A DNA stretch of 64,000 bases, taken from assembly GCF_020184175.1 (NCBI RefSeq), contig NC_065532.1, positions 29,264,001 to 29,328,000 on the forward strand, in the 5' to 3' direction. This DNA is from Aphis gossypii (taxonomy: Eukaryota; Arthropoda; Insecta; Hemiptera; Aphididae). The translations under genes and the position numbers were made by a program. This document shows, in pieces, positions 25,485-39,802 of the stretch (position 1 is the stretch's first letter; each line of letters starts with the position of its first letter). The notes beneath the pieces were generated by a model, which saw only the letters and a list, made by a program, of their open reading frames with translations, made no database searches and was not told the origin of the DNA.

Positions 25485-27282
25485 AATACTATAATGGGTA
25501 GGTACTATACAAGTATCAAAAAAATCTAAGTATACTTAGATAGTTAGATGTGTACATAAAATAGCATAATTTTATTTAATCTTTATTGTAAATTATATAA
25601 CATTTTTTTTAAATATTTTATTTTATAAATTTAATTTAACTTTGTTTGAAATGTAGGTAATAAATAAAAATGGTTTAAATCATTCTGTATGAGTTGCTAT
25701 AATATTAAGAAACTTTTTTTTGTTAGGTATTCTACCAATTTTCTTTTATATTATTAAATACTATAACCATATAATTGCAATAAATGTATTATTAGTTAAA
25801 AAAAAAAAATAACAATTTGATTTTTACACTAAAAATTATAATGTAAAAAATATTTTTTGTACATTGTGATTAAAGAAGTTTTCTAACAGACCTAAAAGGC
25901 CTTTCTTGAAAAAATCCTAGTTGAATCACTGTTTATTTTCACTTAGAATCGTAAATATATAAACTTGATTATTATACTATAAATTATTTACATTCTACAG
26001 CAAATTATTGTATAATTTACATTAATTATATGGGCTTTATCAAAATATAGTATTTTGTCAGGTAATTATAATGCTTTAGATCATTTTACGGTATCGTTTA
26101 AATAATTAACGTTCATGGAAATTTTAGAAATGAAATCCTAAGAGCTATTATAACTTATATAATTATTTACTATTAAATATTTGGACATTCGTGATGACGA
26201 TTTATGAACAAAGTAGTTGAGTTATTTGTTTAAAATACATTTTGTAGAAAAATTACTAGGTATTATAATATTATTATAACCATTAAATATTATCCTTTTT
26301 AATAGTCTAAGTTAGTATATTAACACTTAGATTTATTAATCGATTTATTTAGGTATTTGAAATAATTAATAAATGAGTGCAATATAATATATTATATATA
26401 TGTATATACATATATACTGTTTAACTTCTCAACCTATTTTAGTCCTTCTAAGTATTTATACTTTTTGTTAATTAATATTTAAAACCTTAAACAAAACTAA
26501 TTATGATAACTTTTATTTTATAACTAGGCCTCTAGGCCAATAATAATATCTTATAATATTATTTAGATTTATTTTTGTTTGACAAATATTTATAAATATC
26601 TATAAATTTCATAGTTAACATAGTATTTGATAAGATATTCTGGTTTTTTTTTTAATCTATTTTTACTATTCTTTTTTGTGATTATTTTATTTAAGCAGAA
26701 AGAATGCTGAGCAATATAGTTTTATAAAAAAAAAAATATGATTTAATATTAAATATAGATAATATTTTAATTTTTTATTAAAGAAGGTAGGTATTTCATA
26801 TTGCTAGCAGTTATTAAAGGAATGGTTGTAAACAAGTTCCACGCAGAGTTATTTTTTAAACGATATTAATTATCATTGATTTCAAACTTAATTTATCAGT
26901 TTATCACAGTATTGCCATGCTCCAAGATTAGAAATGTAAAAAAAATACTCTGTCTCAGAATCTTATCCGTATTTATATAGCGTCTATTTGCGATATTTTG
27001 ATTTACTTAAACTAAAAAATATGCACTACCTAAGTAAGATAAGGTAAATATAAAATTAATAAACTGATAAACTATTAAAAATAAAATGTATTTTTAATTT
27101 TATCATAAAACTCTGTGTACCGACTACCGAGTGTACATTTATAACAGTATCAAATATACATAATAATTGTAATATTAAACTATTATATTTTTTACAATGG
27201 TTGTCAATTCTAATCTAGTACAATTTATGATAATATATTAATATGATCACGCAAAGTTGTACCTATAATCATTGTTCTAGGC

Positions 27283-27491
27283 CAGGGATCTCCAAACTAC
27301 GGCCCTCGAACAAATTTTAACCGGCCCGCCGGCGCTCTAGGATAATAAATATACGAGATGATATATCTAACATTTAAAAATTAAAATTTATATGTGTTAA
27401 TGTGTTATAATATATGTGTATAAACTTTTGGCCCGCTAAGAGAGGATGATATTTTTTGTGGCCCTTGAATAAAAAAGTTTGGAGACCCCTG
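27283..27491. mobile_element. hAT-like MITE with perfect 8-bp target duplication
   Basis: It starts CAGGGATCTCCAAACTACGG and ends AGTTTGGAGACCCCTG, imperfect inverted termini. Both flanks are TTCTAGGC (27275-27282 and 27492-27499). Length is 209 bp. It contains GGCCC and GGCCCGC motifs near both ends and no coding sequence. Confidence 0.94.
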
Positions 27492-28079
27492 TTCTAGGCT
27501 ATAATGTTTAATAGTTTAACGAGCGATTTAAATTTAATGTTATGATACTGTTTGGTATAATAAACTAATATTAAGATAACGGTCTCAAAATATTGAAGCA
27601 AAGGTACTCAAAGCATAAAACGTATAGGTAATATTATAACATAGAATAGAGGAACGAAGTTAAAATACAAACGTATGTATACTTATTATTCAGAAGTTAC
27701 TTATAATTTATACAACATAAAATTATAATAAGAGTATGCGATAAGGGTAGTATTGATGGTTGACTGCTAATTAAATGAGAAAGAAATCGCTTATATGGAA
27801 TTTTCAACGGCCACCGGCCGAAGTAAAGTTATAGGTGTAATATTATGTATTATTCAATTATTCAATTTTAAAAATTGTTTTTTTACTATATATAAGATAC
27901 TTAGATTATGGTTTATAATAAAAAATATATCTTATTGTATAAATTAATAATTAATATTTTCAAAAATCCGGAGTTTGTTTTTATCTTAATGACCAAGGTT
28001 TTTAATATTGTTTTGCGTTAATTAAATGTTTAAATATTTGACTTTCGGTTATTATAATTTAAAAATATCATTTCTGAAT

Positions 28080-28445
28080 ATTTAACCAAACGTTATGAAA
28101 TTTGAAGAATTATTTTTTTGTCTAACAATATTACCTTGAAACGTTGAAACGCTTTCAAATGATTTCAGGGTAAACTGTATAAGCCTTATACGCATCGTCA
28201 CGTAGTGGCAAACCGGAATTTCGGAAACTGGAACACGAACGAAATTCGACTGAATCAGTTTCAACAGACGGTGAATGTTTAAAAAAAAAATGTTTTGTAG
28301 CCATATGAGATATTGTTAAGATGATGATGGGTGCAAAACAGCACGCAGACGGTTGTCGCCGACTTTTGTAAGCTATACGAAAACATTCGATAGGTACTAT
28401 ACATGTATTGTATACGCGGGAGGGCGTGATGAAAAGGCGGTTTTA
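28080..28445 (-). promoter_or_regulatory. GC-richer block, candidate first exon or promoter (minus)
   Basis: The block is clearly less AT-rich than its flanks. On the minus strand it carries TCAGTCG near 28244-28250, which matches the insect initiator TCAGTY. About 110 bases downstream, CAACGTTTCAAG is followed by GTAATA, a possible donor at about 28132. A 60-codon frame (28264-28082) runs through the donor and matches nothing I know. It could be a noncoding first exon of a leftward transcript, perhaps an alternative start for the gene at 9562, or an isolated regulatory element. Confidence 0.25.
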
Positions 28446-28499
28446 CCATTGTTAACATTTCTATTATAAACGTATGATTTCTAAAATGTGGATTTTAGT

Positions 28500-31400
28500 G
28501 GGTTTTTTTTTTTGTTATTGATAATGTTCAAAATAGTACCAATATACCAACGTTTAGCCAATAATTTAAATCCTACAATAATAACATTAACAAAGAAATT
28601 TTATGGGAACATATAACACGATATGATGAACCATCATGGACGAGCCAATATTAACGAATGACTCTAAAATAGTATTAATCACAATTCAAAATATTTTTTA
28701 TTTTACAAATAATACATCATACCTACCTACTCCTACAGTATAGGTATAATACCGTAAAAAAGTTTATTTCCATTTAATATTCAAAACATTGTGTATACCT
28801 TATATACCTGTATACATTTGTACACTTGAATTCTTTTTTATTCAATTTTTCGTATTTTATACAAAAATTATGCTTGTTTTTTTTTATATTTAAAATAAGA
28901 AAACAAAATAAAAGTAACTATGCTACTTTATTGATTTTTATGGTTTTTATTTCGAAATATGATATTTAATGAAAATATTGTAAAATGTTTTTTCTGCTCC
29001 CATAAAAAAAAAAAAAAAAATGAGAAGTCTAAAAAGCACCATAAATTATTTTTGCAAGGATAACACTTTTATTTAAAATAATATTGTTGAACTGTAGAGT
29101 TAAATGGCATATTACAATTAATATTTAATATATTATATTATATTATAATATTATCTTAAAGAAATTTAATATTAAGTACAATAAATTATTATAATTTGAA
29201 TTCCAAAATAACAACTTTCTAAACTATGTTGATAATCTCATAACGTTTAACACTGATTATAGAAATATTACGATATGACATATTATAGTTTTTATGTTTA
29301 TCATTCAGTCATGTACTTACCTAGTGTACGATTAACGCGTAATGTGTATTATAATTTATATTAACTGAGAGTTGGAAATAAAATTATTATGCTAGATACC
29401 TATACCTATATAGCTTTTAAACGAATGCATATTTCGCATAATTTATTATTCATCATATAATATGTTATTTGTATCCTTGTTTATACATTTCTATTTGCAT
29501 TTAGAAAAAAGTTCATTTACCTATAATGTCATTAAAGTTTAATTTTCGCATTTGAATATCTTTAAAGAAATTTCTATATAATTTCTTATTTGTAGTAACA
29601 TTTTTAGTGCATGTTTGCGAGTTTACATTTATAGTTTGGTTTACACATAAATAGAAGTATAATATATGAAATAATCTTTACTATTAGCATAATATACCGT
29701 AAAATCTGATTTAAATTCATGATGAGATTCGAGAGGACAGATATTGGATTTACCAAACTGCTATAAAGACGTAATCAGTTATAAAGCACTAAATGACAAT
29801 ATTATTATTATTATAAATAGAGATACTGTTTATTATATAAACTATACATTGGACCCATGTTTATAGTCGAAATTGAAATAGTTTCCAGTATGATGTAATG
29901 GGATTCATCGGGTTGGATTTTGTTGTTTTTATCATCTAGTCACCATCAATGAAAGCTGACTATAGGTATATATTACAAGTTGTCGGTAGATAATACTCAC
30001 GGGCCTATGTCTACAGTTACAGAACCCGTGGTTACTGCTGTGAATAATACATAATATTAGTTGGAAAATGTAGTTGATGTAATATACTGCAGGGGTCCCT
30101 ATAATCATTTCCGACTTGAGTTACAATATAGGTAATTATGTTTATTGAATACTTAGCTCCAGGTGTGTATTTTTGTTCTAGTCCACAGCGGGCATCATAT
30201 ACCTAGAGAGAATAAATTTTTAATCATGAACCATGAAATTGTTTGTAAAATTATATGTTTAATACAATAGGTATTATTATACACCCTAAAATATGTTAAT
30301 AAATATTATATATACTATAATTTTTAAAATATATTACATCTTTCATTATTATTACAGTTTATACACAGGTATTATACTAAATTACTTAAAAGTTAGTTGA
30401 ATATTTGATGTTTTATTATACATTGAATTAAAAAAAAAAAAACAGTTTATTTTTTATCGATGTGAAATTTGGCGTTGATAGTAAATTTTGAAATACGCTG
30501 ATCTTGAACTTGGAACCTATAATTGTAATTCATTAATTTATTATTGTAGTCCGATGGTTATTTACATTTGGAAATTTTAATTCACATAGAGTCAGGACAA
30601 AAAATGTAATTACATGAATCAAGGAGTTTATTTATCTTACAAATATTGGTATTTATGATTAAAGCATAATTTTAAAACTATAGTAAGTTTTCATCGACCT
30701 TTATTTTAAGTCTTGTTCTGGACCTTGCAGATAAAATAAGCAGGTACCTACATTAGCCGTCCTACGAAACGGTCAATAGTCTTAACAAATCAGACTAACG
30801 AAAATACATCAATTATAATATGCAATTAAATTGCACATAATGTCATATTATTTTAGTGTATACAAATAATCCGTAGTATTTTTATTCATTTTACTATTTC
30901 AGAATATAATTTTTGCTGTAGACAGTACCTAAATCAGTACCTAGTGAATACATCATAGTATTATATATTATCAAAATGCTAAAATAATGTGAGTACAAAA
31001 TATGTAATTAGAATTTTAAAGGTATGTTTAACAAAAAATACTCAATGGTACTATATGGTAAGCTACATTGGATACACATTTCATATTATGTTCATTAATG
31101 TTTCTTTTGACTTTTTCTTATTTATGATGTAACAATGTGCGTCGAATGAGTATAGGTACTAGGTAGGCATAATGGATACATTATTGTTATTTCTTTGAAG
31201 CTATATGTTAATTTTATTATACGATCTACAATGTGTTTTATTTTATTTAAAAGAATATTTATTCTTTTTACAATTTATATTTACAATAGCTCAATAGGTA
31301 CATTAGACGAACAATAAACAGAAATAAATATACACATATATTATATATGAAAAACGAGAGAGGGGACAAATCCAATAGTAGCAATTCTGATATGTGTTTA

Positions 31401-32700
31401 GATTAAGAAACACGATAAAGTGATCAACCAATAATGTATTTAGGAGATTTTCCAGAATTATTCTAAAGAAGAATAGTGATCGCTAGTCATGTAGAGTTGA
31501 CCTAACACTTATGTACAATTATAATATGTAGCATTAATGTGGGTATATAGGTGCATTCGTTTTAAAGCATAATATTAATTGTTTATAATAATATTACATA
31601 GTTAACTGTTCTGTAGTTTTTGTTATCAATAATATCTATAGTTGGTACCCTATTTGGGTATAGTATGTATATTCTATTTTATTTTTGAATTTATAGTTTT
31701 CGAGATATGTGGAGGGTGTGGTGTGTCTTCTGTTTGCGACAAAGTATATTTAAGAGTCTGCGCATTAAAATTCATGAGTGCGCAGTGTGAAATTTGTGTC
31801 CTTATAATTATTACACACAAGCATATTATAACCTAAAATATAAATGTTAGGTATTATATTATATTATAGTATATTATGTATAACGTAGTTATTTATACTA
31901 AACTATATATTATATTATATTATGTAAGAATAACGTTGTTATGTTTATTGTATACTAAACTATATTCTGGTACTATAATACATCGAAGGTTTTTTTGTAA
32001 CAAGTGCTGGTACATTACAGCAGTTACTTTCAAATAATATATTAAATAATAGTTTTGTTTTTTTTTCTTTTTATGTATTGTTCGTATCAGAAATTTTCCA
32101 AATGTATTACAAATGTATTCGTATATTATATTATTCCTTGGCGACCCGCAGTGATCTCTCGACCACGACTCGAGTTTTACGTCCCCCTATTGAATCGACC
32201 ATAATATTACGTACCATTATATTCCCTGTAATATGGAACACATATGGTTTATAGGTGCCTAGACATATGAAATGTGTTGGCTGTATATACTTATACGCTT
32301 GAAATAAGAAAATTATGATTTAAACCGTATACGTTCACAAACGAATGAAATAATTATCTTAGTTGTTATTTACTTGACATTTGACGAACCGCAGGTTAAC
32401 CGAGTGAATAATATCATCACATTTTACGTTTTAAAAAAGAATACTATTGGTAAGATAGTTTTTTGTGTCAATTATAATATAGGTAATCAATTCGCAGTAG
32501 TGAAATATTGTAATCATTTCCATTGATTCGTATGGAGGGCACATGTGCAGCATAAATACATTTTATCTATATATTTTGTGTTATACCCAATGTTATATTT
32601 TTATTGAATATATTTACAATAAATTATCATAGTTATCGCCTATCAGTATATTATGTTAAAATTATGTTAATATATTATATACGTATTCATTATTTACACA
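28500..32700. other. Intergenic AT-rich DNA
   Basis: No supported gene or RNA. The frame at 31642-31836 is a chance ORF. A small GC-richer patch near 32138-32205 (GGCGACCCGCAGTGATC) may be transposon debris. Confidence 0.4.
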
Positions 32701-32710
32701 TATATAGATA

Positions 32711-32760
32711 TTATACAGGGTGATTCACTGTATTTGAATGCGGTCAAAAACTTATTTTTG
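32711..32760. mobile_element. Solo transposon-like end, TACAGGGTGATTC
   Basis: TATACAGGGTGATTCACTG looks like the terminus of the TACAGGGTGATTC-type elements I associate with aphid and other insect genomes. No inverted partner (GAATCACCCTGTA) was found within the next kilobase, so only one end is supported. Confidence 0.35.
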
Positions 32761-34374
32761 AACATTTTAATGTTTCTGTGTATTAACAAGCTATTTCACC
32801 ATTAGTTAAAATGTACTAAACAATTTGAAATCCTATTACTTGAAATTAAAGATTTAATTAGCCAATTAGGTATAAGGCTATAATTGTATATATAAATGTC
32901 CTAAATTGTACATAGTTATTTAAATTGTTTTAATCAAATATTATGCAGTTTAAATATAAAGCAGATAAAATGAGTATAGTAGGTGGATAAAGTTTATATA
33001 AGAACTAAAATACTATGTCTATTAGTACCTATAAGTATATTAATTACGTATGTGAAGTTTAGAAATCAAAAATTAATATTTTTTTTTTTTAATATATGCT
33101 TACATTATAACTTATAAGTTATAACCTGTAAAGTAATGTATTACCCATCAAGACCTATAAGTGAATCAGTGAATGTGATAGGCACTATTATGATATAGCC
33201 TTTTATTTTAAACTAAAATTGGGCAAGGTTATATAATGCACTTTTTTAAAAAAAAAATAATTAATATTATTGGTATAATCAGCTTAATCAACGACTTATA
33301 GGTACACTGAAAATTGTATAAGATATTGTACAATTATACCTATGTATACTCAGATCTCTGTATACCTAAATAAAAAAAAAAAAAATAATGATGGATATTT
33401 TTTACTTTTTAACTAGAAAAGAGCATTTTCCGTATATTGATTTCAATCTTATATTTACTTTGAACATTTAAATAACGTTTATATATTGATTATAAATATA
33501 TACCATATTAAACATTCATGTATTTCCATGTCTATATCATATATACATCCACTTATACGTTGTATTCACTTACCTATTCGTCAAAATAAATCTTGCTCTT
33601 ACATTAATTTGATCTGCCTAATGCCTATATAACTCATAAATACTAATATATCAATAATATTGAATTATACGGTTTATATAATAGGTACAATGTACATAAT
33701 ATGTCCTACACAACTTCTTTTCTGAGGTTAGCTATTAGAATGTATTAGTTTTACAATGTAAGAGTTTTATATTGATTTTTTTGTTTTTATGTATGTTCAC
33801 TTATCACGTTCTGGAGTAACAAAAATCATCATTGGAGATGCTTTTTGTTAAAAAAAAATTGATCTTGTTAGTACTTAGAAACGTCTGGTATAGAAAATTC
33901 ACACTATTTTTTTCTTATAGGTATTTAGAAAAATACAGCAGACTACTTTATAACCACGATATTTCGTTTGTATAATCGATATAATAAAATATAATCTAGA
34001 CTATCATAATGCATAGCGGACGAGAGTCAGGCGCGCGTTTAAACACGTTGAGATGATACATTTAAACGGGCTGTACCAGTTATGCTATGCGTATACGAGC
34101 AATGTTATATATTTAAATATTGTCGTTACAGCTTTTTTTTTGTTGTTGTTCATAAATAGGTACCTATTTATTAGGTTCGTAATGGAAGTGAAAAAAAATA
34201 GTATTTAGTAACTGGAAGAAGTGCTCAATGATGAAGGATATAACTATCGATTAATTAGAATTCTTAAATAAATTAAATAAATCATATCATCTTTAATTAA
34301 CAAATTAAAAAAAAAAATAAAAATTAATAAGTGGGTCTCACTCTGGTGTACATCATACGGTTTCGAATGAATCA

Positions 34375-34475
34375 CTGTTATGGATGTGTTAAATTTGAAT
34401 TCAATGATACATTATTGCATACGAAAAGTGATTCTGAGTGGAGACGGTTTGTCAGAGTGTCAGCTTTTAGCACTA
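34375..34475 (+). repeat. Dispersed repeat family fragment
   Basis: GTTATGGATGTGTTAAATTT, then AATTCAATGAT, CATACGAAAAGTGATTCTGA and GTGGAGACGG follow the same block order as the copies at 20340-20935 (minus) and 61082 (plus). It is truncated and non-coding. Confidence 0.6.
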
Positions 34476-35199
34476 AGTATATATTTTCATGATATGTTTT
34501 TTTTTTATTCATTTAAGTGATTTATTTTAATTTCAGTATTACCTCATGCTTATATCATTTTTTACATTATAAATATTTAATTATTATAATAATATGTATT
34601 TATATCAATTTATATTTTAAATGACTCAAAATTTAATAACATCTTTCTGAAAATACCATAAAACAGTAAGAGTAGGTTTTTAATATATATCATAAAACAA
34701 ATAAAAAATATCATTGTATATAGTTAAATTCATAATTATACATATTTTAAACTATACCTAATATAGAAAATGATAATATAAACAATTTTAAGTTTCTACT
34801 GTTATTTGTTTTTGAATAATAAAAAATAATAGTGAATCAATTCTGTCAAAAACTGGTTTAATATAATTAAATAATTTTTTAATTGGGCCAATATATTTTG
34901 CATGTTCTCTTTTTTTAAGCTACTTATTGTCTATACAGTTATAAAAAAGATATAAGATATATTATTGTAAAATCAATATATTCATTGCTCCGCTTGGAAT
35001 CTAAATAATATAGGTAATATATATATCGGCACGCATAGGAATGAAGTAAGAAAATGATTTACTTAAAAACATTTTTTTCTCTTTTAAATAATTCTTGTGT
35101 ATTGTCTGAAACAAATCATAGTAAAAATCCGTGCCTAAAATATACACTATACCTATACAAATCAAGCTTAAATGATCCATTGTAATTTTTATACTTAAA

Positions 35200-37000
35200 A
35201 AAGGTATTCGTGCTTAAATTAGTTAAAAAGTAAAATAAAACAACCTTTGGTGTAATTTGAAAGTTAAAAAATGTACCTAACTCGAACGAGCAGTGCTTGT
35301 GGATATATTATTGATGTACTTATCCTCTTTATAGAGTGATAACTGATTTGTAATAAGAATATCATTTTTCACCACAGTATACAGTATAACTCTTTGAAGA
35401 TTACATTGTTACTATAAATGATTTTTGTGTTAATAAAATATATTATCCTCACAGAATTATTTTGATTGTGTAAATTGTATGTTTGACTATCAGTAATACT
35501 TAACAATATCCATATAAAATTATAATAAAATTTATGATTTCAAACTTTAAATTTTATCACTCGTTCTAAAATCGGTGTGTTCTGATATTCGATTTTAAAA
35601 CAATGACAATAACACATCATGTTAAAAAAAAACTATACCACTCTTGCTGACGTATTCTCAAATATTTTTAGTAGCTATCACTGTAATTTTTCATTATGCT
35701 TAGAAAATCGAAAAGTTATCTATTAAAAGTAACGCCCATGCTGATTCTATAGCAAAAAAAAAACATAATGTTCGCAGAAAGAGTAAAAAAAATTAAATAA
35801 AATCATTATAAAATAAACTCTTTATGCAATTTGTGAAATCTTGTAAAATTTGTAAAATCATCTTAAATGCAATTACCATACTTATAGTTCATTACAATAA
35901 ATAATATAATGATGATAATAATAATATCAATTATATTATAGCCTATAGATAAAGTTATAAATTTGTAATATTTTTCATGGAACATTTTAAACCGTTTGAA
36001 TATTTAACTTGTAAAACAAAAATGTATACATTATTAATATTTAATCATATTAAAACTTATAGATGAATATGGCGAACCATGAATTTAACATTTAATACTT
36101 AATCAAGTAACTACTCGCCGATCATAATTATACTGTATTCAAGGTTATTTTAAAATACTAAGCTAGTTACCATAAAGCATTAAAACTGTATTATGCTAAA
36201 ACATGTTACAATGTGGAAATAAACAAATGAAAAATAAATAAATAAATTTAATAATTAATTAGTAAATAAGCACATTTTTTCAGCTGTATTTATTTTACTG
36301 GTATCGCTTATTATTCATCTTATGACATTGGAATTTATTGTATTCTTATTAATTTCAATATTTTTAAGAAAAAACATTTTAAGACCACATTCTATTATAT
36401 TTGCTGTAATATTTGAATGTAAGATTATTCAAAATTGTATCAATTTACTAATATATTATTTTTATATTAAAATATTAAGTAGGTAATCTATAAATAATTC
36501 TGATATTTTAAAATTATTTAATTACCTATAACTTTTCCAAAAGACATAATTTATTTTTAATTTTACTCATCTTAAAATAACAAATATAAGATAGTAAAAG
36601 TAAAACAAATACATGTGATTAAAATATTTAGTTACTTATTATAGGAGGTAACCTAAACGAATAAGTGTCATATATTTGTCTCCTAAAAAAGTATATATTA
36701 AAATATTGGAGATACCTTTGAGTTTCTTAGTTCATTATTTTGTCAATTTTTAAATTGAATAATGAGCTTCATTTATATTTATAAATACATTTAACTTTTC
36801 CAAAGTAAACTTTGTTAAACTTAAGTCAACAGAACAATATGTCAGCATGCAACAGATCACTTCTAAAATATACTGTAAAAATAATCGATATAATGATCTT
36901 CAATGCAGTCTTTCGGGTGAAATAATTCATAATACCTATTTATAGTGTTATATATCCACAAAAGATTAGATAATAATCTAATAAGTTTGTCTATTTTTAC
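35200..37000. other. Intergenic AT-rich DNA
   Basis: No exon, RNA gene or transposon terminus is recognised. Confidence 0.4.
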
Positions 37001-37054
37001 AGTTTTTTTCTTTTCCTTTTTAGATTTTGAATGAATTGATTTTACAATGATGTT

Positions 37055-37163
37055 TGTCTGTGTCTGTGTCTGTGTCTGTGTCTGTGTCTGTGTCTGTGTC
37101 TGTGTCTGTGTCTGTGTCTGTGTCTGTGTGTCTGTGTTTGTGTCTGTGTCTGTGTGTCTGTGT
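37055..37163. repeat. TGTGTC hexanucleotide microsatellite
   Basis: About 18 tandem copies of the unit TGTGTC (phase-shifted TGTCTG), with two-base slips near 37127-37140 and 37153. The minus-strand frame at 37020-37202 encodes only a run of His/Arg and then Asp-Thr dipeptides from this repeat and is not a gene. Confidence 0.95.
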
Positions 37164-37209
37164 ACAGCATAACTTGTCGAAATAAATGAAATAATGCTTC
37201 AAATTTAAA

Positions 37210-37495
37210 CTTCAGGGGGGGTTTTCAATGTTAATATGAATATCCTTGGTGCATTATAGAGGTAAAAGTAAGAATTTTCTAATAGCTTTGAAAAAAATCA
37301 ATTTTTTATATTGTTCTAACTCAAAAACTAAACTAATTTCTGTAAATATCTGAAATTGTCACCAAATGTTTATATTAGTGTTATCTATACATAGTTAAAT
37401 TTTCATAATTTTTTTTAAACTATTTATAGACGACCATTATAGTGACCTATTATAGGTACAGCAGACCGTTACTCACTTGATCACCTTTTTTTCAA
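37210..37495 (-). repeat. Dispersed repeat family fragment (head region)
   Basis: Reverse-complemented, it reads GGTGATCAAGTGAGTAACGG, then a CACTATAATGGTCGTCTATA stretch, matching the head of the 20340-20935 copy. A G-rich run (CAGGGGGGG) lies at the other side near 37213. An (AAT)n run at about 37494-37515 adjoins it. Confidence 0.5.
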
Positions 37496-39000
37496 TAATA
37501 ATAATAATAATAATAAATATATTCTAAAACTTGTGTATATAATATATAATAATTTTTGGTTATATAAATTATTGAATTATTTCTATATCAAAGTTTATAA
37601 ACATTAGTAACATTTTTAATATGCCAGAATTGTATACATTCTACATCTGATAATTTTATAAAATGACATATTTCAGTAAATTTTGTAAATAATAGTTTAA
37701 CACATATTACATAATATATTAAATAGTTTGAAACAACTCAGTAGTCTTTATAGTTAATTTTAATCAACTATTCGAGTTCGTAACGCCAAGTAGTTGGTAT
37801 AACATGTTTTCTAGAAAATCAATAAATACCTAGATTCACACGGTTTCAACAATAGCTTCAAAGTCGAAATAATAACATGACAGCGCAGATATTTGTTTAC
37901 TAATATCAACTCCAATCATCATATACCTCTATTATGGGTATATTAATTATTAGTACATATTTAGTACCTATTAAACACTTTATTATATTATAATGGGAGT
38001 TGGTAATGCTATACCATAAACAATAATATAAACGGTTGTAGGCACTTATAATACGGTTACCTACATAGAAAAAAATTAAAACCTCTGACAGTTTGTATTA
38101 TTTCAGGTAGAAAATAAATATATACATTTTAAATGTTCACATAATTTATTATTACACATTTAAATATACAAATAATCCTATTCCTATAGTTGTATTGTAC
38201 ATTTTTAATAGAAACAAATAAATAATCATTAATGTCAGTGTACACATAGGTAATATTTAAATTATTGGTTTTTTAGAAATCATGAGTTTCTGTGAATAAT
38301 TATGAGGTATGATATAAACACGAAAATTCAATTGATTTAATAAATGTTTTATTTTAGTAGTATATAATGTACCTATACAGGCTTTGTGAACTATTGATAC
38401 ATTCACTGCTGTCAATCATCATTAATTTAAAAGTTAAATGTATGGCAAATTATTTCAATCGTGTTTTTATTTAATTCTCTTGCTGCATTCGGAATTCGTG
38501 AATATATTTTAGAACAAGGTTTTGTACAATTCAATCTTATCACATATCTTGTGAAATATATTTCTTGGTTTGTTTTCGCCGTAAAAAGTGTCCGCAGTAT
38601 GCAAATCAAACAATATCGAGAATACATTGTACAAAGTGTCTATATGTTTACTTCTATATACTAATGTAAGCATAACGACAATCGCACCCCGTACAGTATA
38701 CTGCGTGGGTTATCCGACGGTACGATCATGTGCCTTGAGAGTTTGTTAATGAACGAGAATCTCAATCGATTATATTATTAATACTTTAAAAGATATGAAA
38801 GAGGGATGAACACGTTAGAATATACGTCGTATAGTCGATATCGCGTTATAATATGATATATATTTTAAGCAATATAATATAATTTTTGTCGCTGCATTCG
38901 ACTGAAAATGATGTTATGATATAGTAATTATTATTATTTTGTTCATGCATTTACCTACCTTTTCCGAGTACCTATATACCTAATAATAATACATTACGAT

Positions 39001-39802
39001 CGTGCGTGCGGTTACTCAAAGGTAATAACATAGGTAGAGGTATACGTCTTATCTGTACGGTGGTGTAAAACTGCCGCCCGCGGCAGTGGCGTATACACAT
39101 ATATATATACGTATACGACGTTCGTTCGGCCATACCAACGGTTAGACGAGACCCAAGTTTGCCCTCCCTTAGGAAAAAATCCTGTCGTAACCATTGTGGT
39201 TTTCGGCAGTGTTGGCATCGGTCGCAGTCGCAGCAGCAGCAGCTGCTGTCGATCCATCGCGATTATACGATATCTATGAACCTGTGCCCAGAACTATATA
39301 CGGGTGATATTGTGCGACCGTACGCGGCCGGCGACACGATGGAGCCGCGCATGAACGGAACGAACGACCCCCGGACCGCGTTCGCAAATCGATTTTCCGG
39401 GTCCCGCTGCAGTACGTCACGCAGTGCGTCCGTACCGCCGTCTAGTAGTCGTCGTTTAAAAAAGAAAAAAGAAAAGAAACTGGAAAAAAAAAACAACGAA
39501 AATCCCACGACTATTGTGCGCCGACGGTCGCAAACACGCACGAAAAAACCGCGGACAGTCGTCGACGTCGTACGCGATATTCGATAATATAATATATATT
39601 ATAATGACGTCGGATTAGACACATACAGTAAATAATAATAACAATCGACCACAGTGTGTTGTGGTGGCCGCACGACGCACCCGCAGTTGCAAGGACGGAA
39701 AACAAAATATTATAAATGGAAAATATTATGCGTGTCGCCGATTTGCATTGACCGTCGTGCCATATATATATAACGCGCTTTATACCGTATAGTCGTTGTT
39801 TG
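39001..39802 (+). promoter_or_regulatory. CpG-rich promoter and probable noncoding first exon of the transporter gene
   Basis: This is the most GC- and CpG-rich block of the window. It contains TATA-like runs (near 39097-39108 and 39762-39771) and a CAGCAGCAGCTGCTG palindrome near 39231. It ends at TTTG followed by GTAAGTAA, a consensus donor with GT at 39803. The next acceptor on the plus strand that leads to an ATG is at 45579, so I infer a 5' UTR exon joined to it by a 5.8-kb intron. A 142-codon frame (39159-39587) exists, but its low-complexity basic peptide (QQQQ, KKKKEKKLEKK) matches no family and has no splice support. The exact start site is not determinable. This is inference from composition, donor and position. 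Confidence 0.5.

Noticed and set aside
37055..37163. Possible CRISPR-like array
   Set aside because: It is a continuous hexamer tandem repeat without spacers; no repeat-spacer structure exists anywhere in the window.
37020..37202. Minus-strand ORF with Asp-Thr repeats
   Set aside because: It is only the translation of the TGTGTC microsatellite.
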